From Hydrogenophaga sp. (GTDB lineage Bacteria > Pseudomonadota > Gammaproteobacteria > Burkholderiales > Burkholderiaceae_C), in NCBI RefSeq assembly GCF_018780075.1, contig NZ_JADMKB010000027.1, forward strand, positions 87,526 through 151,525: DNA of 64,000 nt, given 5' to 3'. A program made the translations under genes and the position numbers. The notes below the pieces were generated by a model. That model saw nothing but the letters and a program-made list of their open reading frames with translations, did no database searches and was not told the origin of the DNA. This document shows, in pieces, positions 46,050-53,964 of this stretch (positions are counted from its first letter, which is position 1; each line of letters starts with the position of its first letter).

Positions 46050-46592
46050 TCATCGGCGCAGTCTACTATGGTCCTTCCAGTGGTGGCGCAGGTAGTAATA
46101 GAGGGGCTCTGTCTGGGGAATCGCCTCCACGATGAAGTCGGTGCCGCGCACACCTACGACCGACGTGGGCGTGCGCACCTTGAAGCGCTCCGGGTTGGCC
46201 TTGGCCAGCAAACCCGTCACCACGCGCACCGATCCCTGCAGCAGATCGAGCACGAAGTTGCCGCTCTGCGTGGTCGAATCAAACTGGAACTGGCCGAGGT
46301 CCACCGTCGTGTTGGGCCCCATGGTCAGCACCGTGCCGTCCTTGAGCACGATGCTGGCGCCACTGGCCGGGCCTGTGCGCACCCGGTCACCCTGACGCAG
46401 GGCATCGCCCGGCGCGGGCGCTGCGCGGCCCGGCTCCTGGCCCAGCCGAATCTCGCCCTGAAGCTGTTTGAACGTGCCCGCTCGAGCCATGTCGGCGGGG
46501 GGCGTCGCGGTCTGGGCAGATGCCAGCGACGCGCTCAGCAAAAGACCTGCCAGAAAGGTTCGATGGGCGCGCATCAGCGGCGGTGAAAACAT
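46050..46592 (-). CDS. FecR-domain periplasmic protein
   Basis: A protein of 180 residues with a signal peptide (HRTFLAGLLLSASLASAQ, cut near 26). The FecR-type beta domain has GDALRQGDRVRTGPASGAS, LKDGTVLTMGPNTTVDL and TPTSVVGVRGTDFIVEA. The domain's ending is abrupt: after VRGTDF only about 27 residues follow, and they are of unusual composition (YYYLRHHWKDHSRLRR), so the C-terminus may be truncated. In related genomes FecR-domain genes of this type are found with CHASE2-cyclase and OmpA genes; here the OmpA-like gene follows directly. GGAG supports ATG 46592. Confidence 0.83.
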   Translation of the reverse strand: MFSPPLMRAHRTFLAGLLLSASLASAQTATPPADMARAGTFKQLQGEIRLGQEPGRAAPAPGDALRQGDRVRTGPASGASIVLKDGTVLTMGPNTTVDLGQFQFDSTTQSGNFVLDLLQGSVRVVTGLLAKANPERFKVRTPTSVVGVRGTDFIVEAIPQTEPLYYYLRHHWKDHSRLRR

Positions 46593-46681
46593 GGGGCAAC
46601 TCCGGGGCAACAAGGCACAACGTGCGATCCTAGCGGGTCGCCCGTGTCCCGGGCAAGGGCATCGTTCACGCCCGGGCTCCC

Positions 46682-46687
46682 TACAAT
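46682..46687 (+). promoter_or_regulatory. Candidate -10 element for dusC
   Basis: TACAAT lies 41 bp ahead of ATG 46729, in the short gap between divergent genes. No good -35 is visible at 17 bp spacing. Confidence 0.35.
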
Positions 46688-46728
46688 CGAGCCCCTGGCC
46701 GGAGCCTGAGCTCCCGCGCCGGCCACCC

Positions 46729-47781
46729 ATGCCAACCCCCATGAACCTCATGCTCGCGCCGATGGAAGGCCTGCTCGACGCGACGCTGCGCGACGTGCTC
46801 ACGCGCACCGGCGGCATCGATCGCTGCGTGAGCGAGTTCATCCGCGTGACCAACACCGTGCTGCCCGAACGCGCGTTCTACCGCGTGGTGCCAGAGCTGC
46901 TCAATGGCGGGCGCACCCGGGCCGGTGTGCCGGTGCGGCCCCAGCTGCTGGGCTCCGATCCGGCCTGCCTGGCCGACAACGCCGAGCGCCTGGCCGCGAT
47001 CAGCCCGTTTGGCGTGGACCTGAACTTTGGCTGCCCGGCCAAGACGGTGAACCAGAGCCGGGGCGGCGCGGTGCTGCTGGACGAGCCCGAGCTGATCGGC
47101 CGCATCGTCGAGGCCGTGCGGCGCGCTGTGCCGGCCCTGGTGCCGGTGTCGGCCAAGATGCGGCTGGGCTTCAACGACGACCACCGGGCCGAAGACTGTG
47201 CGCAGGCGATCGCCCAGGCCGGCGCCGACGAGCTGGTGATCCACGCGCGCACCAAGGCCCATGGCTACCGCCCGCCGGCCTATTGGGACCGCATCGCCGA
47301 GGTGCGCGGTGCGCTGCCATCGGGCCCCATGCAGGTGATCGCCAACGGCGAGATCTGGAGCGTGGCCGATGCCGAGCGCTGCCGCGAGGTGACGGGCTGC
47401 GACGCGCTCATGATCGGCCGGGGCATGGTGACCGACCCGGGCCTGGCACTGGCCATCAAAGGGCAGGGCGGCGTGCCCTGGAGCGAGATCACACCCCTGC
47501 TGTCGGTGTACTGGCAGCAGGTGAGCGGCCGGGTCGAACGGCGCCACCGCGCCGGGCGCCTGAAGCAGTGGCTCAACTATTTGCGCAAACGTTACCCCGA
47601 AGGACAGGCCGCGTTTGACGCGCTGAGGACCTGCACCGAGCCGCCGCACATCGAGGCCTGGCTGGCGTCCAACACCGCCGGGCTGGCCACGCCGGTGCGC
47701 CCGGTGGCGCCCGTGGCGCGCCGTTTCCTGCCAGAAAACCCCATCGCCACGCCGCCAGCAGGAATCGCACAGCCGTGTTAA
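46729..47781 (+). CDS. dusC: tRNA-dihydrouridine synthase, DusC-like
   Basis: A protein of 350 residues, a little longer than E. coli DusC (315). The FMN barrel starts NLMLAPMEGLLDATLRDVL. DLNFGCPAKTVNQSRGGAVLL holds the catalytic Cys, and VSAKMRLGF, IHARTKAHGYRPPAYWD, VIANGEIWS and MIGRGMVTDPG follow in family order. It reduces a specific uridine of tRNA (position 16 for DusC) with NADPH. ATG 46729 is followed by another in-frame ATG at 46741 that could be the true start. The adjacent gshA starts 30 bp after the stop. Confidence 0.9.
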   Translation: MPTPMNLMLAPMEGLLDATLRDVLTRTGGIDRCVSEFIRVTNTVLPERAFYRVVPELLNGGRTRAGVPVRPQLLGSDPACLADNAERLAAISPFGVDLNFGCPAKTVNQSRGGAVLLDEPELIGRIVEAVRRAVPALVPVSAKMRLGFNDDHRAEDCAQAIAQAGADELVIHARTKAHGYRPPAYWDRIAEVRGALPSGPMQVIANGEIWSVADAERCREVTGCDALMIGRGMVTDPGLALAIKGQGGVPWSEITPLLSVYWQQVSGRVERRHRAGRLKQWLNYLRKRYPEGQAAFDALRTCTEPPHIEAWLASNTAGLATPVRPVAPVARRFLPENPIATPPAGIAQPC

Positions 47782-47811
47782 CTTCCGGCCCCGGACCCGA
47801 ACAAGACCCCT

Positions 47812-49368
47812 ATGACTTCTCTGCAACACCGGCTGAATGCCCTGGGCGACGAACGCCTGCGCGGCATGAAACGCGGCCTCGAAAAAGAAAGCCTGCGCTC
47901 ACAGCCGGACGGCAAACTCGCGCTCACGCCGCACCCCGCGGCGCTGGGCAGCGCGCTCACCCACCCGCACATCACCACCGACTACTCCGAGTCTCAGCTG
48001 GAGCTGATCACCGGCGTGCACGGCAGCGTGCAGGCCTGCCTCGATGAGCTGACCGAGGTGCACCAGTTCACGGTGCGCAGCCTCAAGGCCGCGGGCGACG
48101 AAATGATGTGGGCGTCGAGCATGCCCTGTGGCCTGCCCACCGACGAGACCATCCCGCTCGGGCGCTACGGTTCGTCCAACGTGGGTCGCGCCAAGAGCGT
48201 CTACCGCATGGGTCTGGGCCACCGCTATGGCCGCCGCATGCAGACCATCTCGGGCATCCACTACAACTGGTCGTTGCCTTGGGTGGACAACGACGGTTAC
48301 TTCGCCCTGATCCGCAACTTCCGACGCCACGCGTTCCTGCTGCTCACGCTGTTCGGCGCTTCGCCCGCCGTGTGCTCGAGTTTCGTGGAAGGGCGTGAGC
48401 ATGAGCTGCAGCCGCTGGGCAGCAGCGGCTCGCTGCACATGCCCCACGGCACCTCGTTGCGCATGGGCCGCCTGGGTTACCAGAGCGACGCGCAGTCCAC
48501 GCTGGCCGTGAGCTACAACGGTCTGGAAGGTTACGCGGCCTCGCTGCACGACGCACTCACCCGTCCCTGGCCCGCCTACGAAACCGTGGGCATTCGCAAC
48601 CCGGGCGGCGACTACAACCAGCTCGCGACCACGCTGCTGCAGATCGAAAACGAGTTCTACGGCACCATCCGCCCCAAGCGGGTGATCTACCAGGGCGAGC
48701 GCCCGCTGCACGCGCTGCGTGAGCGCGGCGTGGAGTACATCGAGGTCCGCCTCATGGACCTCAACCCCTTCGAACCCATCGGCATCGGTGCGCCCACGCT
48801 GCGTTTCCTCGATGTGTTCCTGCTGCACTGCCTGCTCAGCGACAGCGCGCCCGACACACCGGAAGAGATCCGCGAGCTGGCGCAGAACCAGCACCTCACG
48901 GCGGCCCGTGGCCGCGAGCCGGGGCTGCACCTGCAGCGCAACGGCCAGAGCGTGCCACTGCAGCAGTGGGGCCTGGAGATCATCGACCAGCTGGTGCCCC
49001 TGGCCGAGCGGCTCGACGCGCTGCACGGTGGCGACGATCACGCCCAGGCCGTCGCGCAGGCGCGCGCCTCGCTGCAAGCCCCCGACACCTTGCCCTCGGC
49101 GCGGGTGCTGCGCGCGGTGCAGGAGCGCCACGGCGATTCCTTCGTGGCCTTTGCGCGCGAGCAGTCGGGCGAGATCCACAGCCAGTTGCTGGCGCTGCCC
49201 TGGTCGTCCAAGCAGCAGGCCCGCTACGAGGCCATGGCGGCGAAGTCGCTGGTCGATCAGCGTGCCATCGAGGCCGCTGACACGATGCCCTTCGAGATCT
49301 ACCGCCAGGAGTACGTGTCGGAACACCGCCTGGGACGGGCGCAGGCGGAGAGCGCCCAGCCGGCCTGA
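47812..49368 (+). CDS. gshA: Glutamate--cysteine ligase (type 1)
   Basis: A protein of 518 residues, the same size as E. coli GshA (518). RGLEKESLR begins the domain. TDYSESQLELITG and SGIHYNWSLPW carry metal- and glutamate-binding residues, and MPHGTSLRMGRLGYQS and LRERGVEYIEVRLMDLNP follow in family order. It forms gamma-glutamylcysteine, the first step of glutathione synthesis, in the cytoplasm. It could be co-transcribed with dusC. This is a standard enzyme without unusual features. Confidence 0.96.
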   Translation: MTSLQHRLNALGDERLRGMKRGLEKESLRSQPDGKLALTPHPAALGSALTHPHITTDYSESQLELITGVHGSVQACLDELTEVHQFTVRSLKAAGDEMMWASSMPCGLPTDETIPLGRYGSSNVGRAKSVYRMGLGHRYGRRMQTISGIHYNWSLPWVDNDGYFALIRNFRRHAFLLLTLFGASPAVCSSFVEGREHELQPLGSSGSLHMPHGTSLRMGRLGYQSDAQSTLAVSYNGLEGYAASLHDALTRPWPAYETVGIRNPGGDYNQLATTLLQIENEFYGTIRPKRVIYQGERPLHALRERGVEYIEVRLMDLNPFEPIGIGAPTLRFLDVFLLHCLLSDSAPDTPEEIRELAQNQHLTAARGREPGLHLQRNGQSVPLQQWGLEIIDQLVPLAERLDALHGGDDHAQAVAQARASLQAPDTLPSARVLRAVQERHGDSFVAFAREQSGEIHSQLLALPWSSKQQARYEAMAAKSLVDQRAIEAADTMPFEIYRQEYVSEHRLGRAQAESAQPA

Positions 49369-49472
49369 GCGGTCAGGCATCGGCGGTACCTTGAAATCCG
49401 CACTGCGCGTGGGTGTACTGCGGGCCTCACCGCAGACCGATAGGCTGGGCGTCTTTTCAACAGGAGACGCCC

Positions 49473-50372
49473 ATGGCCCGGACACCCCGACTGACCGCTG
49501 CGGACTTTGATCAGGAACTGCTGATCCTTTTTGACGCCTACGTGCATGGCGACATCGACCGCCGCGGTTTCCTCGATCAGGCGGCCCGGTTCGCGGTGGG
49601 CGGCCTGACGGCGGCGGGCATCCTTGCCTCGCTCAGCCCGGATTTCGCCATCGCCCAGGTGGTGCCACAAGGCGATGCCCGCATCAGCACCGAGCGTGTG
49701 GACTTCGCCTCGCCCAACGGGCACGGAACCGTCAAGGCCTACGTGGCCAAACCGGCCAATGCCAGCGGCAAGCTGTCCGCTGTGCTGGTGGTGCACGAAA
49801 ACCGCGGCCTGAACCCGCACATCGAAGACATTGCCCGGCGCCTGGCGGTGGACGGTTACCTCGCCTTCGCCCCCGACGCGCTCACGCCGCTGGGCGGTTA
49901 CCCGGGCGACGAAGACAAGGCGCGCACCCTGTTCGGGCAACTCGATCAGGCGAAGACGCGGCAGGACTTCATCGCCGCGGCGGGCGTGCTCAAGGCGCGG
50001 CCCGACAGCAGCGGGCGCGTGGGCGTGGTGGGTTTCTGCTACGGCGGCGGCATCTCGCACATGCTGGCCACGCAGTTGCCCGATCTGGCCGCGGCCGTGC
50101 CGTTCTACGGCAACCACCCGCCGGTCGAGGACGCGGCCAAGGTCAAGGCGCCGCTCTTGATCCACTTCGCGGCGGTCGATGAGCGCATCAACGCCGCCTG
50201 GCCCGCCTACGAGACCGCGCTCAAGGCGGCTGGCGCCAGGTACACCGCGCACCAGTACCCGGGCACGCAGCACGGCTTCAACAACGACACCACGCCGCGC
50301 TTCGACGCGGCCGCCGCCAAGCTGTCCTGGGACCGCACCATGGCCTTCTTCGCGCAGCACCTGCGCGGCTGA
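49473..50372 (+). CDS. Dienelactone hydrolase family protein
   Basis: A protein of 299 residues. About 60 N-terminal residues include RRGFLDQAARFAVGGLTAAG, which looks like a displaced twin-arginine signal; they are followed by an alpha/beta hydrolase domain. The catalytic triad is Cys199 (GFCYGGG), Asp246 (AAVDERIN) and His277 (TQHGF), so this is a Cys-type dienelactone hydrolase-like enzyme. True substrates may be lactones or other esters; export by Tat is possible. CAGGAG precedes ATG 49473. It converges with the ferredoxin gene. Confidence 0.9.
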   Translation: MARTPRLTAADFDQELLILFDAYVHGDIDRRGFLDQAARFAVGGLTAAGILASLSPDFAIAQVVPQGDARISTERVDFASPNGHGTVKAYVAKPANASGKLSAVLVVHENRGLNPHIEDIARRLAVDGYLAFAPDALTPLGGYPGDEDKARTLFGQLDQAKTRQDFIAAAGVLKARPDSSGRVGVVGFCYGGGISHMLATQLPDLAAAVPFYGNHPPVEDAAKVKAPLLIHFAAVDERINAAWPAYETALKAAGARYTAHQYPGTQHGFNNDTTPRFDAAAAKLSWDRTMAFFAQHLRG

Positions 50373-50379
50373 CGCGGCG

Positions 50380-50676
50380 TCAATCGACCGGCGGCGTGAG
50401 CACCACGTCGCTGGTCGGGCAGGCCACGCAGGGCAGCACGCAGCCCTGCGCCTTTTCTTCGGGCAGCAGCCCCGGCCACGCCACGCTGTAGCGCACCGTG
50501 CCGCTCACCAGCTGCCCGATGCACGCGCGGCAGGTGCCGTTGCGGCACGAGGCCGGCCACACCACCCCCGCACCGAGCAGCGACTGCAGCAGCGTGGCGC
50601 CGGCCGGCACCGCCAAGGTTTCACCCCTGTCGGGCAGGTGCAGTTGAAAAGCGACGGGCGCGGTTGGGGTGGACAT
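50380..50676 (-). CDS. Plant-type [2Fe-2S] ferredoxin
   Basis: A protein of 98 residues. The cluster ligands are Cys44, Cys49, Cys52 (SCRNGTCRAC) and Cys83, the usual C-x4-C-x2-C-x30-C spacing; two further Cys (79, 86) flank the last. The beta-grasp fold is complete with no reductase domain attached. It is an electron carrier for an oxygenase or reductase not encoded next door. The start at ATG 50676 gives the family N-terminus; the frame extends 19 codons upstream. It diverges from the gene at 51056 across the repeat region. Confidence 0.92.
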   Translation of the reverse strand: MSTPTAPVAFQLHLPDRGETLAVPAGATLLQSLLGAGVVWPASCRNGTCRACIGQLVSGTVRYSVAWPGLLPEEKAQGCVLPCVACPTSDVVLTPPVD

Positions 50677-50810
50677 GTGCACAAATCTAACCGAGCTGCC
50701 CTGGTCATGCGCAGTACCGGGGCATGTGCGCACTGCCTGTTGAACAGGCGATTTAAAGAATGTTCATGCGTGACAAGCACTTGGCGTCGTTTTACAAGGC
50801 TTGCCCACAC

Positions 50811-50819
50811 TTATGCACA
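50811..50819 (+). promoter_or_regulatory. DnaA-box-like site
   Basis: TTATGCACA fits the DnaA consensus TTWTNCACA; it sits at position 81-89 of repeat unit 1. Confidence 0.55.
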
Positions 50820-50844
50820 AGCTTGTCCAAGGTTTCACGGGAAA

Positions 50845-50853
50845 AGTGGATAA
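50845..50853 (-). promoter_or_regulatory. Weak DnaA-box-like site
   Basis: TTATCCACT on the minus strand has one mismatch to TTATCCACA; it lies between the two repeat units. Confidence 0.35.
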
Positions 50854-50945
50854 CCACTGGGGTGCCACTGCCTGTTTCGCAGGCAGATTGAAGAACTCCC
50901 TAGGGCCACAAGCACTTGCGAGCGCCGTACATCGCTTGCGGGAGG

Positions 50946-50954
50946 TTATTCACA
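50946..50954 (+). promoter_or_regulatory. DnaA-box-like site
   Basis: TTATTCACA fits TTWTNCACA; it sits at position 81-89 of repeat unit 2, in register with the site at 50811. Confidence 0.55.
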
Positions 50955-51055
50955 GGGTTGTCCAGTGAACGCGGGGACAACTCATCACCCTCTGTCGCAG
51001 GGTTGTCTTATAGTGGTGGGGGTATTTTTGCCTCGTCGAAGAAAGAAGCCGTTCC

Positions 51056-51946
51056 ATGAACAACGTGCAAGGACTTGACCGATTCATTCGCGCGCTGGTG
51101 GGCGTGCTCGCGCTGCTGCTGGCCTATTTCTGGCTCGGGGGCGTGTGGCAATGGGTGGCCCTGGGCGTGGGTGCGGTGGCGCTCGCCACGGCGGCGCTCC
51201 GCTTTTGCCCGCTCTACGCGGTGTTGGGCAGGCGCAAGGCGGCGACCCCGGCCCGGGGCAGCGGTGTGATGCCGCTGCTGGCGGGCGCGGTGCTTCTGGC
51301 GGTGGCCGTGGGGGGTGCCTGGGCCAGCCAGATGTTCAGCCGCAAGTTCTTCCTCGAAGACTTCAACGCCATGAACGGCTTCTACAAACAGACCCTGTTT
51401 CTCACCGGCAAGGCCGAGCGCGAGAAGGCCGTCGACCAATACGAGCAGCTGCTCCCGGCTTACGCCGCTTTCCAGGAGAAATACACCGCCTGGCAGCCGA
51501 TCGCGTTGCGCAGCGACCCTCAGTTCCCCGTCGATCTGGTCAAGGTGTCGGGGATGCTCCTGGGGGTCAACGACCTCGTGCGCGCCGGCGATCTGCAGCA
51601 GGCGCACCTCGCGCTGGAGGGCGTGCGCCCGGTGTTTCAGGAGGTGTTCAAGCGCAACGGGTTCTCGATGCTCTCGGTCACCCTGGTGGACTTCCACGAC
51701 GCGATGGAGCTGATGCTGGAGGCCGGCAACGCCAAAGATGCGGCCAAGCTGCAGGCGCTGTATCCACAGGTCAACGACAAGATGACTGCGGTGGAGGCCG
51801 AGGCCAGCGACGCCGACATCCAGGTCATCCGCCAGAACCTGGACGCGCTGCTCAAGGCCGCGCAGGACGGTCAGACCGATGCGCTGCCGCAACGCGCCGA
51901 CCAGCTCAAAAGCAGCTTTGTCAAGGTGTACCTGCAGCGGGGTTGA
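51056..51946 (+). CDS. Membrane protein with N-terminal DUF2892 (YgaP-like) domain and unknown helical C-terminal domain
   Basis: A protein of 296 residues. The first 60 are a DUF2892 domain (NNVQGLDRFIRALVGVLALL, then LRFCPLYAVLG) with two membrane helices. A third helix (about 72-92) leads to a soluble, helical domain of about 200 residues, probably periplasmic, rich in Leu, Ala, Lys and Glu. This C-terminal part has no motif I can name; helices such as DFHDAMELMLEAGNAKDAAK look like a four-helix bundle. Stand-alone DUF2892 proteins are usually about 70 residues, so this is a fusion. It is expressed from the repeat-containing region upstream. Confidence 0.8.
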   Translation: MNNVQGLDRFIRALVGVLALLLAYFWLGGVWQWVALGVGAVALATAALRFCPLYAVLGRRKAATPARGSGVMPLLAGAVLLAVAVGGAWASQMFSRKFFLEDFNAMNGFYKQTLFLTGKAEREKAVDQYEQLLPAYAAFQEKYTAWQPIALRSDPQFPVDLVKVSGMLLGVNDLVRAGDLQQAHLALEGVRPVFQEVFKRNGFSMLSVTLVDFHDAMELMLEAGNAKDAAKLQALYPQVNDKMTAVEAEASDADIQVIRQNLDALLKAAQDGQTDALPQRADQLKSSFVKVYLQRG

Positions 51947-51964
51947 TCCCCTGCGGGTGGCGGC

Positions 51965-52435
51965 TCAGACCTCGCCGCCGAAGCGCTTGATCAGGTTGTC
52001 GATGTATTTTTCGACCAGTTTTTCAAACTCGCCTTCGACGATGGGGGCGACCACCATCTTCATCAGGCCGGGCAGGGGCACCTCCACCTCGCCCTGGATC
52101 GCCAGCGCGATGCTGGTGGACTTCTTGTTGTCCACGATGGTCCAGCTGCCGCCCACCAGCGAGTTGCCCACGCCCTTGACCGGCGTCCACTTCACCGTGC
52201 CCTTGGCCTTGTCGCTCACGTATTTGCTGGCGTAGATGGTCTGGATGTTGACCTGTGCCGTGCCCACTTTCTCCATCTCCCATTGGTAGACGCCGCCGCC
52301 CATGTCGGTGAGCTTCTCGACTTTGGGAAAATGGGCGACCGACGCGGGCACATCGGACAGCAACTCGAACACCTCGGTGGCCTTGGCCTTGACGGTGAAC
52401 TCGTAGCCCAGATCGATCTTCACGGTGATGCTCAT
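51965..52435 (-). CDS. SRPBCC (START-like) family protein
   Basis: A protein of 156 residues. The single helix-grip domain begins SITVKIDLGYEFTVKAKATE and has VFELLSDVPASVAHFPKVEK, VGNSLVGGSWTIVDNKKST and a closing amphipathic helix (FEKLVEKYIDNLIKRF). Such proteins bind hydrophobic ligands; related genes are called CoxG-like or cyclase/dehydrase. Ligand unknown. GGAGACCC precedes ATG 52435. It converges with the gene at 51056 and diverges from rbgA. Confidence 0.88.
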   Translation of the reverse strand: MSITVKIDLGYEFTVKAKATEVFELLSDVPASVAHFPKVEKLTDMGGGVYQWEMEKVGTAQVNIQTIYASKYVSDKAKGTVKWTPVKGVGNSLVGGSWTIVDNKKSTSIALAIQGEVEVPLPGLMKMVVAPIVEGEFEKLVEKYIDNLIKRFGGEV

Positions 52436-52550
52436 GGGTCTCCTTTGGGGACGTTGTGGAAAGATCGGGCCATTCTGGCACGCTGTTCCGCCCCGTCGAT
52501 AGAGGCTTTCCCCCAGCGCACAATCCCCGCTCCGACCGAAAGAATAAACA

Positions 52551-53534
52551 ATGAGCATCCAGTGGTTTCCCGGGCACATGCACCTCACGCGCAAGGCCAT
52601 CGGCGAGCGCGTGAAAGAGATCGACGTCGTGATCGAGATGCTCGACGCGCGCCTGCCCGGCAGCAGCGCCAACCCGCTGATGGCCGAGCTCACCAGCGGG
52701 CGGCCCACGCTCAAGGTGCTGAACAAGCAGGACATGGCCGACCCGGTGCGCACCGCGCTCTGGCTGGACCATTACAACGCCCAGCCCAACACCCGCGCCA
52801 TTGCGCTGGACGCCAGCGACACCGCCCCGGCCCGCGCGCTGATCGAGGCCTGCTTCGCGCTCGCGCCCCGGCGCGGCGGCATGGTCAAGCCCATGCGCGT
52901 GCTGATCTGCGGCATCCCCAACGTGGGCAAGTCCACGCTGATCAACACCCTCAAAGGCAAACGCGCGGCCAAGACCGGCGACGAAGCGGGCGTCACGCGC
53001 ACCGAATCGCGCATCGCCCTGGCCGACGACTTCTACCTGTATGACACGCCGGGCATGCTCTGGCCGCGCATCGTGGTGCCCGAGAGCGGCTTCAACCTGG
53101 CCGCCAGCGGCGCGGTGGGCAAGAACGCCTACGACGAACAGGAGGTGGCCTACGAGCTGCTGGCCTTGCTGAAGGCCGATTACCCAGCGCTGCTCGAAGC
53201 CCGCTACAAACTGGGCCGCACGCCCGAGGCCTACGCCCAGGCGCCCGAAGACGAGCTGCTCGGAGTCATCGGCCGCCAGCGCGGCGCACTCGCGGGCGGC
53301 GGCAAGATCAACCTGCAGAAGGCCGCCGAACTCGTGATCTCGGACTTCCGCCACCTGCACATCGGCCGCGTCACGCTGGAAACGCCCGAGCAGTTCGGCC
53401 GCTGGATGACCGCCGGCCTGAAGTCGGACGCCGACCGCGCCGAGCGAAAAAAGGCGCTGAGAGAGCAGGGCCTCATCAGCCCCGAGCGCAAGCCCAAGGC
53501 GGACAAGCGCGCTGCGGCGCGCAAGCCGCGCTGA
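52551..53534 (+). CDS. rbgA: Ribosome biogenesis GTPase RbgA/YlqF
   Basis: A protein of 327 residues, a circularly permuted GTPase. The G4 motif NKQD (58-61) comes before G1 GIPNVGKST (121-129) and G3 DTPG (165-168). The N-terminal QWFPGHMHLTRKAI is the family start. The C-terminal part is basic and ends in a Lys/Arg-rich tail, suited to rRNA binding. It helps late assembly of the large ribosomal subunit, in the cytoplasm. The gene is followed closely (25 bp) by the carboxymuconolactone-decarboxylase-like gene. Confidence 0.95.
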   Translation: MSIQWFPGHMHLTRKAIGERVKEIDVVIEMLDARLPGSSANPLMAELTSGRPTLKVLNKQDMADPVRTALWLDHYNAQPNTRAIALDASDTAPARALIEACFALAPRRGGMVKPMRVLICGIPNVGKSTLINTLKGKRAAKTGDEAGVTRTESRIALADDFYLYDTPGMLWPRIVVPESGFNLAASGAVGKNAYDEQEVAYELLALLKADYPALLEARYKLGRTPEAYAQAPEDELLGVIGRQRGALAGGGKINLQKAAELVISDFRHLHIGRVTLETPEQFGRWMTAGLKSDADRAERKKALREQGLISPERKPKADKRAAARKPR

Positions 53535-53559
53535 AGCCCACCGTCACCGGAGTTCCCGC

Positions 53560-53961
53560 ATGTCCACCGTCACTCCCCTTGAAAACCCCGAATCCGATCC
53601 GCGCGTCAAGGCCGTGTTCGACGACATCCGTGCCACGCGCCAGACGAATTTCATCAACAACATGTGGCGCTACCTGGCGTTTGATCCGGCGCTGCTGGAG
53701 CAGACCTGGGCCGAGGTCAAGCGGGTGATGGCCACGCCGTCGACGCTGGACCCGCTGACCAAGGAGATGGTCTACATCACCGCGTCCATCATCAACGGCT
53801 GCAGCTACTGCGTGCACTCACACACGGCGGCGGCCACGGCCAAGGGCATGACGCGCGAGCAGCACGCGGAGCTGATGTCCATCGTGGCCCTGGCGGCCAA
53901 AACCAACCAGTTGGCGACCGCGTTGCAGGTGCCGGTGGACCCGGTGTTTGACCGGGGTTGA
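53560..53961 (+). CDS. Carboxymuconolactone decarboxylase / AhpD-like protein
   Basis: A protein of 133 residues. A single AhpD-fold domain carries the redox motif CSYCVHSH (CxxC with the following His) near residue 84. The pattern ITASIINGCSYCVHSHTAAA is typical of AhpD-like peroxidases rather than of the true decarboxylase. It probably reduces peroxides or acts as a thiol oxidoreductase in the cytoplasm. It lies 25 bp after rbgA and may share its transcript. Confidence 0.92.
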   Translation: MSTVTPLENPESDPRVKAVFDDIRATRQTNFINNMWRYLAFDPALLEQTWAEVKRVMATPSTLDPLTKEMVYITASIINGCSYCVHSHTAAATAKGMTREQHAELMSIVALAAKTNQLATALQVPVDPVFDRG

Positions 53962-53964
53962 GCG

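Larger units (their letters stand above)
50731..50965. repeat. Ungapped 100-bp direct repeat with hairpins and DnaA-box-like 9-mers
   Basis: Unit 1 (50731-50830) and unit 2 (50866-50965) align without gaps at a period of 135 bp; I count about 65 of 100 identical positions by eye. Conserved blocks are CACTGCCTGT with its inverted CAGGC, ACAAGCACTTG, GCTTGC, TTATNCACA and TTGTCCA. The conserved blocks resemble binding sites and the space between them has drifted. The repeat lies in the 379-bp gap between the divergent ferredoxin gene and the gene at 51056. Confidence 0.8.

Noticed and set aside
50731..50965. Calling the DnaA-box repeat region the chromosomal origin
   Set aside because: No dnaA, dnaN, gyrB, rpmH or parAB gene is nearby, only two good boxes are present, and no strong AT-rich unwinding stretch is visible.
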